64,000 nucleotides of DNA. Source: Daucus carota subsp. sativus. Taxonomy: Eukaryota > Streptophyta > Magnoliopsida > Apiales > Apiaceae. Of this stretch, positions 37,737-49,700 are shown piece by piece. Below the pieces are notes generated by a model. That model saw only the letters and a program-made list of their open reading frames with translations, did not search any database and was not told the origin of the DNA. The number at the start of each line of letters is the position of its first letter. The first letter of the stretch is position 1. Location: assembly GCF_001625215.2 (NCBI RefSeq), contig NC_030386.2, positions 36,397,296 to 36,461,295 of the forward strand, given 5' to 3'. The position numbers and the translations under genes were made by a program.

Positions 37737-38507
37737 AGTCCAAAGATGAGGTCGAAAATGACATTTGAAAATTGGAACTCGAAATCAGGAATTCAGTTGC
37801 ATATATAGTTGCATATGGTTGTATTCAGTTGCATATGGTTGCATTCAGTTGATTCTATTGCAATCTAATGGCCCCGCCAGGGGCACACCATACATCCGTT
37901 GCAACTTACAGTTTTCAGTTGCATTTAGTTGCATATGAGGTTGCATTTAGTTGCATATGAGGTTGCATTCAGTTGATTCTATTGCAATCTAATGGCCCCG
38001 CCAGGGGCACCCATACCTCAGTTGGAACTTACAGTTTTCAGTTGCATTTAGTTGCATTTAGTTGCATATGAGGTTGCATTCAGTTGATTCTATTGCAATC
38101 TAATGGCCCCGCCAGGGGCGCCCATACTTCAGTTGGAACTTACAGTTTTCAGTTGCATTTAGTTGCATATGAGGTTGCGTGCAACCTCATATGCAACGGA
38201 AAACTGTAAGTTGCAACTGATGTATGGGTGCCCCTGGCGGGGCCATTAGATTACAATAGAATCAACTGAATACAACCCATATGCAACCATATATGCAACT
38301 ACAAATCCTGATTTCAAGTTTCAGGTTTCAAATGTACGATGAGGTCGAAAATGACATTTGAAAACTGGAACTTGAAATCAGGAATTCAGTTGCATATATG
38401 GTTGCATATGCAACCACGGTATTTTTGAAAATATTTTAGAGAATGTAGTATTTTTGAAAATAAGATTGGATAAGGTAGTATTTTTGGAAATAAGATTGAA
38501 AACGTGA
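37497..38507. mobile_element. Complex fold-back element (about 1 kb) with inverted tandem arms
   Basis: The outer arms TTTTCAATCTTATTTTCAAA (left, near 37500) and the complement of the right end near 38500 match. The next blocks, ACTACCTTATCCAATCTTAT, GGTTGCATATGCAACC and ATGACATTTGAAAA, are mirrored too. Inside the left half, a unit of about 111-124 bp with GGCCCCGCCAGGGGC occurs three times (about 37846, 37970, 38081), and one inverted copy (GCCCCTGGCGGGGCC) lies near 38230. A (TA)n tract sits within the left arm. No transposase and no sure target duplication, so it could be a MULE-type foldback. The AT-rich surroundings make the GC-rich core stand out. Confidence 0.7.
37695..37733. repeat. 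(TA)n microsatellite
   Basis: About 19 uninterrupted TA units inside the left arm of the fold-back element. It is probably hypervariable. Confidence 0.95.
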
Positions 38508-39477
38508 TTATTAATAAAAAAAGCCCTAATATCTAACCCTAAGTAAAAGTATTTTTTAAGAAGGGGGGAATACTAATTTTTCTTTCCAAAATTCTACCTT
38601 TTTTTTCAAACATTTTTTTAATTTATTTTTTTCTCACTTCTAATCAATTTTCTTTACTTTTAACCAGAAGTCTCTTTTAATCTTATTTTGACCCCGGAAT
38701 CTTATAAAAATAAAATAAAATTGACCACCGAATGATTGATTCAACAATATGAAAGCGGAGTGTTTAATTAGACCACGACCGGACATAACAGTTGTGCAGT
38801 ACAAGAACAACAGAAGCCAATAGGGTTTAAGCCCATTCTTCGCGGGTATACAGTTCTTGTCAGCCTGTCTATTGTATAAATTCTGCATGTGTATTTTTTT
38901 TAGTTCTGTTCAAATCTGCATTAACATGCTTCCGCCGTTAATGATGATTACTACTCCTGTTAATTTGATTTCGTATTGTGCATTTGTGCGTATAATCGTA
39001 TAGACGATCTCAGGCTGTAATTTAATCGGTTAAATTCTTCGGGTAGTAATAGGGATCCGAGTGGAAGAAGAGAGGGGCTACCCTAGACTGAAATTCCGAA
39101 TGATCTTATAAGATTACTAAAAAAGCCTTTTGGGCCCACAAGTTTGGAAAAATTCAGTAGATATTTCATTTTGTGCTATGATTGATTTTGGAAATCAGTG
39201 TGGAAATATTTACAGAATATATATCAGCCCTAGCCCTTATGTGTTTTGGAGTTCTTGTTCTGCCACGGAGGGTGAGTTCGTGTGCCTCTTAGTTGATGGA
39301 TCATGTTCTGCGATGGAAGATATTGGGTGCATTTTGTTTACTTTATATATCGTCCTTGATGATTAGAGCTTGTATAATGTTATAAGTAAAATGGTATTGA
39401 GATTAATTTGTACTATCATTTAGCCAAGAAAACCAAAAGAAGCACGCATGTACTGTTTCACCTCTCAATTGAACACC

Positions 39478-39825
39478 CATGAAGTTTGATAGTTAAAATT
39501 AGGAGAAAGGAAGTATAAGCTTATGTGTTAATAAGCAGTATCCCACTATTTGTTCTTAAATAAATTTTGGGGTGAGCGAGACTTGAATCCAGATTCTGAG
39601 ATAACTGAGGATAAGACCTTACCCATGAAGTTAAATTGTTGAAAATAGAAAAAATGAAGTATATGCTTATTTTTTGAAATGTAGCTTATATGCTTATAAG
39701 TAGTATCCTTTTTCCGGATAAATCTCAGGATAAGAGAGAATCGAACCCAAATCCTGAGACGACAGAGGATAAGACCTTATCATGAAGTTTGTTAGTTAAA
39801 ATTAGAAAAAAGAAAGTATATGTTA
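39478..39825. repeat. Tandem repeat of about 150 bp with reversed tRNA-like B box
   Basis: The block TGAAGTTTGATAGTTAAAAT recurs with changes near 39480, 39628 and 39784. Between them lie parallel copies of GAGGATAAGACCTTA and GAGAATCGAACCCAAATCCT (first copy GAGACTTGAATCCAGATTCT). On the minus strand the latter reads GGGTTCGATTCTC, a Pol III B box, so these may be diverged SINE copies in tandem. The family is not identified. Confidence 0.5.
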
Positions 39826-42430
39826 AACAATTACTTTATGTTCCTTAAAAGATCCATAATATGCTGGATACATATATATATTTTTTTTAACGATTCAAAA
39901 ATAAGTACCTGGAGTGCATTTCTTATTCTCTGATGTAGAATTAATTGTATTGATGTGTTTCCACTTTTTTATCCAAGCGCTTGCAAGGATATGAATTTAG
40001 GGGTAACTTAACTTTCTTTATAGTTCTTACAATATGAGATAAATTATATAAATGTTTGGCAAATCGAGTATGGATGCGGAAATAACACAGATTCTCTTGA
40101 ATGCATAATCAGCTGATGGCACAGTGAGCAAGCAGGCAGAAGAAAGTCAATGCTCCAGAGTGCAGGTGAATTGTCTTGCCATCCATCAAGTACTGAAGAA
40201 TAAATGATAGAGCACATAAATTTTTTGAGCAATGGCATCTCTGAGGTGTATTCTGAGACCTCCGGGGTTTTAATAACTCTCCTAAAGGCAAGTATTGGTT
40301 CAACTTGCTTCTTATTCTTCAATTTTTAGAAAGCATATATGCATGGGAAGACATGTGATTTTCATCGATCTTAGTTCTTAGGTTGTATTAATTCTATGGT
40401 TTGTTTGGTATTTTTTTTATTTCAAATGTGATCACGAATCGAAACACTGATTAGAAACAGAATGAATTTATTTTACTTATCATCAAACATAGCTACACAT
40501 ATTAGTTAATGTATCAGGAGAAACTAACAGGAATGTTTGAAAGTGGAAAAATGAATACATGGCGGACATAGAGGTTTTGGTAGCAATGACTGACCATAAG
40601 ATCTGGCAACTAGGCTGAAGTAGATAATTTAAAAATTAAGACAGGGATAGCCATAGATTGAGTTCTGGAAGAGAAGGGAAATATTATTGCTTTTCCCTTA
40701 TCAGTGATGTTGCTTAATGTTGGAAAATTAGAATGCAATCTATAGAAGATATGGTCAAATGAAACTCTAAATTTTCTCTTTGTTGATTTTTAGAAATAAA
40801 GTAGTGGTTAAAAGTACCATTGTGGTATAGGAGATCTTGATGATACCCTGGGAAGTTATGCAGGTGCTTTAATTCATCAATGATGTTCATAAAAGACATT
40901 TGAAGTGTATGGCAGTCCGCTGATGGCTATTAAGTCAAAAAATCTGCTGAGTGCACCCTGTTGGCTATTACATGTGCTGCTTGACTATCGGGCCTCTGGT
41001 GTAAGTATTCTCATATTAATTAAATTGGTAAATACATGGAATAGGGACACATACGACATGATCGTTTTAATTTGTTTACTAAGTAAGAGTATTTAAGGTT
41101 CTTTTGGAATTGGATTGCCAGTTCACTCTTAGCTATAGTTATGTTTTGTAGATCTGCCTTTGAAATTCAATGCATATTCTTTTTACGTGATAGAGGGATA
41201 TATACCTCAACTGACCTTCCTTTTGATTGGAAGTTTGAACTATTGGCATTGGAGCTGCTGCATCCAAATGGATGGATTTAAAACACTCTGTAGCCTAAAA
41301 AGTATATGAAAGATGCTCCTGCTTACAATATTGTTAATTTTCTTAGTTAAAATTGATAGTTAGATCTGGTGTGGCCGCAGTAGATTGCTAAAAGTTAAAA
41401 AACTATACTTTGGAAAAAGAAAAGGATGAAGACTTTATATATGTTTGTAAATTTACTGCTATATTATTATATTAGGAACCTTTTCCAGATACAGAAAAAT
41501 GAAATCATGAAACAAGCATTGTAAAATATGCAAGAAGTAAATCAAGTCCATCAAGACGAAAAGTTACTGGAAAAACACAGATATATGGACTATAAACACT
41601 CATGACGGGGCTTTAAATATCTTTGAATTGACTTCCAATTCACCAGATGATGTAGTGGAGTTGCATTTACTGTTGTAGATGTCTCTCTTTCATCTCATTT
41701 AGCCCTTGTCTGCCTTTCCTTTTCTTCACCCTCTTTTTCTATTAGCACTTTCTAGTTTCTATAGCCCTGCACATGACATGCACATGTACTGCTCCTTCAC
41801 CAAACAAAACACACACAGAGACCACAAACACAACTCGAATTCCGTTCTATTATCATCATGATTACGGAGATAGAACCTGAAATGATTCGACTCAATTGAG
41901 TCGAATATGATTTGATATTATCTTTATAAAGAGTTGGTTCATTTAAACTTGTATATTTATTTTAAAAATTGAACTAGAGCAAACTTCGCTACAACACATG
42001 ATTGGCACGTTTAACGACCAGAAACCTCAAAATTGCCGCACTTATGCGCGTACACACAAACACATGCACACAATTCATATATATAATATACTTTTCATTG
42101 TGCATTAAAAGATATCAAAATATAATAATTAGGTATCTGGGTTGCATAGCATGTGTCATATTTAGCAGTTGCCTAGTAACATCAACTGCGATATACAGCA
42201 CTTAGTTATCTTTTATTTAGGAATCTTGTCATCTAAACTTTTTCCCATTAATTTTAGTTGTATTTTGAAGGACGAGGGTTACAGGAAAATGCACATGTCT
42301 GCATAAGGTAAATTATTTTGCTTCTTGTTGAAATGTGATTGGAGGCTTGTGTCAGTCTGCCATAGTTTCCTTGTGTTCTTTAATTACGATTTTTCTATCT
42401 AGTTTATTTAGTTTACTATTTTGTTTGATA

Positions 42431-42432
<2 letters not shown>

Positions 42433-42472
<40 letters not shown>
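42433..42472. repeat. (TA)n microsatellite
   Basis: About 20 TA units without interruption. No gene is adjacent. Confidence 0.95.
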
Positions 42473-42475
<3 letters not shown>

Positions 42476-42589
42476 CATCAATATCAAAGCAAACATTACA
42501 CTGATAAAACAAAATCAATTTAATTTAATAAAGTATCACTTATAGTCACTTTACATAAGGCTGTAAATTTCATAAGTGCATAGTTAGAC

Positions 42590-42670
42590 AGTAAAGGATT
42601 CAAACCCTCGATCTTCCCAAAGGGAGATGAACGTGATGCCACTGTGCACTAGGCACTGTCCACACAATAT
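42590..42670 (-). mobile_element. SINE-like tRNA-derived fragment (minus strand)
   Basis: On the minus strand the order is CCTAGTGCACAGTGGCATCA (A-box-like), then about 30 bp later GAGGGTTTGAATCC (B-box-like), the spacing expected for a tRNA-derived SINE head. No tail or target duplication was found, so it is a fragment at best. Confidence 0.35.
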
Positions 42671-43371
42671 CACCAGCAATTTTGGTGTAACAAATTATTG
42701 ATCCTCTTATAAACCTAAATCACCATCACCTTTAGTAATAGTAGCCAGCTGTTTTAAGTTTATCTGTTGGCCCCCCCTGGAGTGCATTGAGCTGTTCTGA
42801 GGATTTGAAAGAGGTTTAGTTGGTTAATGAATTATGTATGTTAGTTGAACCCGGCGTAATTGCATCATTATTAGCCTATCAGGTAAGCTGTTGTCTACCG
42901 ACAGCAGTTGATTATGTTAATCTTTTGTGTTAATAAATGTTTAGAACAGATTGCTGCAAGGGGTCATGCGTATAATAGTGTGCACTGTATTGTCGACCTT
43001 TTTGGTAGTGCTCCTAAATTCAACTCTATAAACTCTAAATTCCTTAACACTAATTTTAGTTGTAGGTCACTGTCCATTTTTGTCTCCTATCACTTTGGTT
43101 ATGCCATTGCATATCTTGATAGCCACCATTTCATTCTTTTGTAGAAATGGGAAAAAGGCATTTAATTGATTACCTCCATCAGTTGCCACTATAGCAGATC
43201 CAAAAAGCAGTCATATATACAACTGTTGAAGCAAAAGCAGAACAGTAATTAATACCAGAAGATGGGCATAGATTGATACTTACCATGATCTATATTACAT
43301 AGTGCTCCGCAATATTGTTTAACACTGTGGAGATAAAAATAGTAATGTAATATATACACTGAGTTAGTCCA

Positions 43372-43738
43372 AGAGTGTCTTAGTGGGCGCCTTATAAAAA
43401 TAATAAAATATGATGTCCTAGTGGTTTAGGACATTACTTTTATATATTCACTCCAACAAGAAGCCTTATCCACAAGCCCTATTATTAAAGTAGTAATATA
43501 TTTAAATCATTATTGGAGGGAAATGAAAAGGAGGGAGGAGAGAGAGGAAAGAAAACTAATTTTTTATTGATTGATATGGTTTAGGACATGCATAGTGGTG
43601 CCTCATTAATAAGGCACTTGTTAGATGTCCTAGTGTTTTAAGGCATCACTAGGACATTGTTGGATCAATATTTTCAATCAAGTGCCTTAAATTATGACTT
43701 AGGACATTGAATAGGGCAGCTGTTGGACCTGCTCTAGG
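43372..43738. mobile_element. MITE-like segment, ends uncertain
   Basis: The left GTCCAAGAGTGTCTTAGTGG and the complement of the right end, GGTCCAACAGCTGCCC, share a GTCCAA start. Both arms continue with ATGTCCTAGTG-like blocks, and GCCTTAT/AAGGC motifs are mirrored internally. The terminal similarity is weak and no target duplication is sure. Possibly an old hAT- or Harbinger-type element. Confidence 0.4.
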
Positions 43739-43975
43739 CACTTAGGTTCAGTTAAAAATTTAAATAAAAGCCTTAACCAGAAATATGCAGAGTGAACAGA
43801 GTTTAGCATTGGATTCAACACAATTAGTCTGTTGAATCAATGTATAAAGTATAAACTAGATGATCTATACTTTGGGATAAGTTCGGAAAAAGAACTATGA
43901 CAGAGAGGAATTTAAAGATTTAACATGCTGAATAATGTTTAACTTTGGTGTTTTCAGGTATCTACTTGGTATTAT

Positions 43976-44110
43976 AATACTAGCTTAAAACCCGTGCATC
44001 GGCCATCAGCTATCATTAATATTTTATAGTTTTTTAGTATTATAATACTAGCTTAAAACCCGTGCGTCGGCCATCGGCTATCATTAATATTTTATAGTTA
44101 TTTACTATAT
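43976..44110 (-). mobile_element. Tandem pair of Helitron-like 3' ends (minus strand)
   Basis: Two nearly identical 62-bp copies start ATACTAGCTTAAAACCCGTG (near 43976 and 44038) and continue CATCGGCCATC or CGTCGGCCATC, then GCTATCATTAATATTTTATA. On the minus strand each ends GCACGGGTTTTAAGCTAG|T, the hairpin-arm plus CTAGT order of a Helitron terminus. The hairpin is imperfect, and I did not find the matching 5' end to the right. Confidence 0.45.
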
Positions 44111-44810
44111 TATAATCATATATAATTTTTTTGAAACTCTAATTCGAATAATAAATTATAAATTAAGCCAAATTTTAATCTAGATAATAGAATAACATAA
44201 TATTAAAAATTAGTTATATCTTGAGTATGTTTAATTTATAATTAAAATTAAAATTAAATTAAATACAGTAATTTGTGATTGATGATAATTGAACCCTATA
44301 TAATTGATAATATCTTTGCAAATATTTGATTTTAATATGTCTTTCACGGGATTCAATTACTTGAGACCATTTATAGTATCTTAGTTATAAAATATGGAAT
44401 TTTCATTAGTATAAGAAGATCTAAAGACTCTAATCTGTTATGAGCGTGATGAGATAACTCAAGTGGTATGGGATTATCTCTTGTCGTCCCACATTTTTTA
44501 GATCACGAGGCTATTATTAGGGAGAACCAAACTACAAATATATCTATGTTAAGTTATTACATAGGCAATTGGAATTGAATGGGGATTTGTCTAAACCATG
44601 AAAGGTTTTTGATGAGGCAAGCAATCTAAACTATGTATCCTGTTTTTGATGGAACATAAGATATTGGTGCAGTTGACTTGTAGCTTGTGGCTTAAAGGTA
44701 ATGCATCTAATCATCATTGTTGTAATTAGGTGGAATGCACCATCAGGCCATCACTACATGCAGGCTGCACCTTATTATATTTAGCCACTTTCTTTCTGCA
44801 TCCTGCCTAA

Positions 44811-44817
44811 TATAAAA
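44811..44817 (+). promoter_or_regulatory. TATA box of PSY-like peptide gene
   Basis: AATATAAAAGC lies 85 bp upstream of the ATG at 44896, a normal distance for a plant TATA box, its start site and a short 5'UTR. Confidence 0.6.
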
Positions 44818-44895
44818 GCAGGTTCATCCTCTTGATTTTCTTGCCATCGCCACAACATAAGTTCAATCCGTGTATATTGCTAAAAGAAACCAGTC

Positions 44896-45433
44896 ATGGT
44901 TCCTAGAATCAAGAGTACTATTATTGTGTTCCTTGTGCTATTTATTAACTTGTCTCCAGGTAAATCAGAGCAAGTTTTCTTAATCTCCTCACTGTTTTGT
45001 CTTTTCTAAGTACAGTGAGGAAATTAATTTTTAATTCATGTTATTTTTCGTGGTTTTTTTTGTGTGCTTAGGCACTGCTGAAAGCTTCAATAATGGTGCA
45101 AGATCCACGTGCTCACTCCATGAGGTTATTATACATGCAGTACTGTATGCTTAATTTGTATCATTATGGAAGTCTTTATTAGAATGCAGACTGAAGATAA
45201 AACCATGTACAGATCTTCTGCGTACATGTTTGTCATGACAGTTTACATTAGGTTTAAAAGTTTGAAGAAACTGTGTTTGCTAAGTGCTATGTTTCTTTGT
45301 AAAGGATGGCACCATAAGAGTGAACTCAAGGAGGTTGCTAAGTCATGATGTGTTAGACTATGATGATGCTGGAGCAAACACGAAACATATTGATCCAAGG
45401 GCTAAGAGAGGAAGTGGTGGCAAGAATGGTTGA
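44896..45433 (+). CDS. PSY-family precursor of a tyrosine-sulfated secreted peptide
   Basis: Three small exons, 44896-44959, 45072-45124 and 45305-45433, join in frame to 81 aa. The first intron has GT-AG ends; the second has a weaker GTTATT donor. Residues 1-22 are a signal peptide (IKSTIIVFLVLFINLSPG). The variable region has one cysteine. The C-terminus reads LLSHDVLDYDDAGANTKHID, then PRAKRGSGGKNG. The core DYDDAGANTKH..DP matches the PSY pattern DYxDxxANxKHDP, in which TPST sulfates the DY tyrosine and the peptide is sensed by LRR receptor kinases (PSYR) to balance growth and stress. That biology is family knowledge. An isoleucine splits the usual KHDP into KHIDP. Length (75-85 aa) and gene layout fit PSY precursors. 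Intact frame, TATA box and splice sites argue for a live gene. Confidence 0.82.
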
Positions 45434-46128
45434 TGCTATTCAGTTGTCTTGATTTGAGTCCCGTGTGAAATCAAGACCTATTCAGGAGAGCTTTTAATGG
45501 TGAATCAGGATATAATTGAGAGTTGATACTAGATTCTCTAATATAGGTACTGCTTATTTCTAAATGCCTTTTTGAGGGGCATAATAACTTGGTATGTATT
45601 GATCATGGTATTGAGGCGATGATATGAAGTTGAAATATCAAAGTGTGTAATGAAATAACAGACATCTATAAATATGAGTCTGTATCATGAACATACAAGT
45701 CGCTCTGAAAATTAACAATATCTATTTTAATTTAATTTTAAATGAATAATTTCCGATATTTTGCTTATTCTCAAAAGTAAACCTGAACCTTTTTCCATAT
45801 AATAGGTATTTATTAATCACTTTTTTATCTGAAATTAATTATTCACTAGTTATTGAAATCTTTTATTATACGTAACTGTAATAAAAAAGTGACCTATATT
45901 ATGAAACGGTGGTTGTTAATAAATTAGTAATTGTTTAATAATGGATGACTTGTAATTTTAATTTTTGAAGTTGTTGATTTAAATCTATGAAAATTAAAAA
46001 TATCTATGGAGCTTATTGATTCACACGGATTCCACGTGTCTCAAGCTATTGTATTCAAGTGTAAGTTAATGATACTTTCGGCTACCGGACTTGTCATCTA
46101 AGCTACTGTATTCGGGGTGTAAGTTAAT

Positions 46129-46268
46129 GATATTTTCGGCTACTGGACTCGTCATCTAAGGTGCAGTACTGAATACCTTGTCCATGAAAACCAATATCGA
46201 TATTTTCGGCTACTGGACTCGTCATCTAAGGTGCAGTACTGAATACCTTGTCCATGAAAACCAATATC
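46129..46268. repeat. Perfect 70-bp tandem duplication
   Basis: Units 46129-46198 and 46199-46268 are identical, starting GATATTTTCGGCTACTGGAC. A diverged third partial copy (GATACTTTCGGCTACCGGAC) lies at about 46071. Identity over 70 bp means a very recent duplication or an assembly artefact. It lies 500 bp upstream of the KH gene start. Confidence 0.9.
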
Positions 46269-46763
46269 TTGACTAGTGGATCTTGTATAAAAACTATTTG
46301 ATAATATTATTATAAATAAATTCTATACACGGATGCCATACTTTCTTTAAATGGCAAACAATTTTACTATTTTCACTTCAACACCAATATTTAATGAATA
46401 ATATTTTTACTATTTTTAATGAAAAATATATTTATTACTGTTATCTTTCTTCAGAATTCTAATTATAAATCTAATTTTTGATAAAACTTTTTATTTTTTG
46501 GACAGAAACCGACTCCTAGATTCTGACGGTTTTAAAAGCGAAACCGGTATATATAACTAGCCTACGTGTCTATTGCAGGCTTTGACAGCTGACACCCATA
46601 TATTACATGCAACTATCTAAGCCAACTCAACGACACTTCTACTCGACTTCATAATCAACTTAAGTTTCAAAAGCCCCCGTACTCAATTCCCCCAAATTAA
46701 ACCCTAATTCGCGTAATTTTCGCTACTATTATTCGATTATTTACAGTCTCGAGATTCTACTTA

Positions 46764-49700
46764 ATGGACCGATTCAGATCTTACCGATATCACAATCCCG
46801 AACCCTATACTAGACCCCAACAACGATTCGACGCCGCCGCCGCCAATCACCGCCGTGACTCTAATCCCGTGGTTATTAGTTATCGAATTCTGTGTCATGA
46901 TACTCAAGCTGGCTGTGTGATCGGACAGGCCGGTAGCATAATTAAATCGATCAGGCAAACCACCGGTGCTTGGATCAACGTGCATGATTTAATGATCGGT
47001 GATGAGGAGAGGGTTATCGAGATTTATGATGCGCGGAGGAGAGAGATGGAGGGAGGGAGTTCATTCTCGCCTGCGCAGGAGGCCTTGTTTATGATTCATG
47101 ACAGGTTGCTCAAGAGTGATCTTGAGGGACCTAGTGGGTGCAATTTGGGCTTTGGAGGGGAGGAGTGGGGGATTGGAGTGAGAGGAGGCGGAATGCGGGT
47201 TGTTACGAGGCTCGTTGTGGAGAAAACGCATATCGGGAGTTTGTTAGGGAAAGGAGGGGGAATTATTGAGCAGATGAAGGCGGAGACTAGGACTCAGATT
47301 AAGATTCTGCCTATGGATCGTAGTACTCCTAAGTGTGTATCCATGTCGGAGGAGATTGTGCAGGTTATTAGTTGTTACCGAATGACCTGATACCAAGTTA
47401 TTACCTTAATTGTGCTGCTGTGGTTTAAGTTTTAGCAGTCGAGAATGTAATTGGTGATCATACATGTAGCTACGTACTAGTGGACATAACGAGGAAAACC
47501 TAACACTAACCAATGAAAACGATCCGGACATTATTAGTAATTAGATAACTGTTACATTTTATCAACAAACAAGTTCAATGTGTGTTATATGCAGATTGTG
47601 TGTTATGTATCTTTATAAAGCTTGATAGCTATAGCCCATAAAATGTGTGCTTGGGAAAGTACCAAGACGAAATTATATGACCTCAAGTTCATTGTGAGGA
47701 TGATGATTTCATCTAATTCTAGATTTTATTCTGTTTGACTTATATATAGCAAGAGAATTTACTCCACCTTAATCTTTACTAAATGTCCTCTGCGTGAGCT
47801 TGCTGAATGAGTTTGTTGTACTACACGCTAGTTTCAATGAGAAGTTTACGTGACATGATACCCTATTTGATTTTGAAGTGGACAAACTATAGTTTAGGTT
47901 GCAAACCATATAAATATATTTGTGTGTAAGAATGCTATTTTCCATATTAAAGTATAATGATGAATATAGGCCTGGACCAGGTTACTCTTGTTTTTTGCGT
48001 CACAGTTTGAGCTCAGTCTTCCCCCTCCTTCTGTGTGATGATCAAATTTTAATCTTTACTAAACCTTACATACTTTTTTCCAAACAAATGGTTTGTTGCA
48101 CACTTACATATAAAATTTTTAGCACTTCTTGAGATGATTATATTATATACATTCTTCATCATCAGAGTAAATGACCTGAAATCTCTTACAGATAGTCGGT
48201 AATACAATGGCTGTTAAGCATGCTGTAACAATCATCTCCTCGCGGTTAAGGGAAAGTCAGCATCGTGTTCACATCAATTTCCAAGGTCAGTTACCATCAC
48301 CAGAATCTAGGTTATCTGCAAACTTGCTGGGAGCCCGAGAAAATAGTTATCCATCCCTTCAATCAGCCGAGACGCTGGAATCGTCAGCTGTTCCTATGAT
48401 TGGTAATACACAAACATTTTCTGGCAAGAATCTTGTATTTGGAATACTCTGCCCGGTTGACAAGATTAATCGTGTTGTTGGGGAGCCGGATGGTATTTTG
48501 AATTTACTGCAAACTGAAGTTGGAGTTGCTATTAAGGTTATTGATCCTGTGGTTGGCGCAGATGAACAAATAATCATCATTTCTTCAGAGGAGGTACCTG
48601 CTATCTATGATAAAACACGTGCTTGAGTTTCTTGCAATTCTACTTGTGCAATTTATGTCTTTAAAATATATCAAAATCATTACTTTCGTAAGTAGTCTAC
48701 ACCTTCAAGATGTAGATGTCAGTAAGCTCTATTCTTGTATAAGATTCTGAGACTTTTGTGGTGTTTAACCAATTTTAGGATCCGGATGACGAGCTTTTTC
48801 CTGCTCAGGAAGCGTTGTTGCACATTCAAACTCGCATCGTTGATCTCTTTCCTGATGTGGAAAATATAGTTACTACGCGGTTACTTATCCCATCTGGTAA
48901 AATTATATACTTGGAGGGGAAAAATGGGCTGTTATCTAAGATAAAGAAGTCAACTGGCACAAATGTTCAGATTTTGCCTAATGAACAACTTCCAGTATGT
49001 GCATCAGGAAATGATGTGCTTTTACAGGTTTGTTTATGCTGTATGCTTAAAAATGCTAAAAGGGGTCACATTTATTGATGTCTTGAACATTTTGCGCAAT
49101 GTATTTATGATGCACATATCTCTTGAAACATGCATGTATATCTTAGATACACATGTTTATGCCTGCTTTTCAATTGCTGATCAATCATGACCAATAGAGA
49201 AATGTCTAGATTTTAGTTACTGAATTGAAATGTCTTGCTGTAGGGTATTCCCTTTTTAAATATATCTCCTTTTTTATTGTATTCTATTGCTGTAGGGTAT
49301 CCTTTTTATATTTAATTTTTTCCCGTAGGTCTCATGTGCATCTCTTCTTCTATGTTCTTTTTCAACTCACACACACGATCGCACGCATTTTGGTCTTCAC
49401 CAGGGCTTGAACCCTGGATCTGCCTAGATGTCTTTGGACTTTGGTCTTCTTCTACTATGTTGCTTAGTCATTTATATAATGACATACAATAAAATTAAAA
49501 TAAAGTTACTAAATAAATTCAGTACAGATTTGAAATTCATTAATTGCTGTTGCAAGTGCCAGCAGCATTAATCATGGATTCTGAAAGGAGCCTTTTTTGT
49601 CTACAGATTGAAGGAGAGATCATAGGAGCAAGAGAAGCTCTTGTACAAGTGACATCGAATCATCGGAATCACCTGTATCAAGAGTACTTTCGAAAGAAGA

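Larger units (their letters stand above)
38510..44780. other. Gene-poor, repeat-rich stretch
   Basis: I find no supported protein gene here. Short frames (for example 39130-39366 plus and 40044-40322 minus) have no recognisable domain and no splice-supported extension. Recognisable content is limited to a tandem repeat near 39.5 kb, a (TA)n tract at 42.4 kb, a tRNA-like/SINE-like patch at 42.6 kb, a MITE-like segment at 43.4 kb and a duplicated Helitron-type end at 44.0 kb. A non-coding RNA cannot be excluded. Confidence 0.55.

Noticed and set aside
39130-39366. 78-codon plus-strand frame with two similar SCSA.E motifs
   Set aside because: No signal peptide, domain or spliced extension; length is within chance for this AT-rich DNA.
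40044-40322. 92-codon minus-strand frame
   Set aside because: No recognisable family and no splice-supported neighbours.
44430-44530. GATAACTCAAGTGGTATGGG as a SINE head
   Set aside because: A-box-like sequence without a B box in range; may be chance.
49370-49440. CCAGGGCTTGAACCCTGGAT as a tRNA or SINE
   Set aside because: Only a B-box-like palindrome is present; no A box at the right distance and no cloverleaf.
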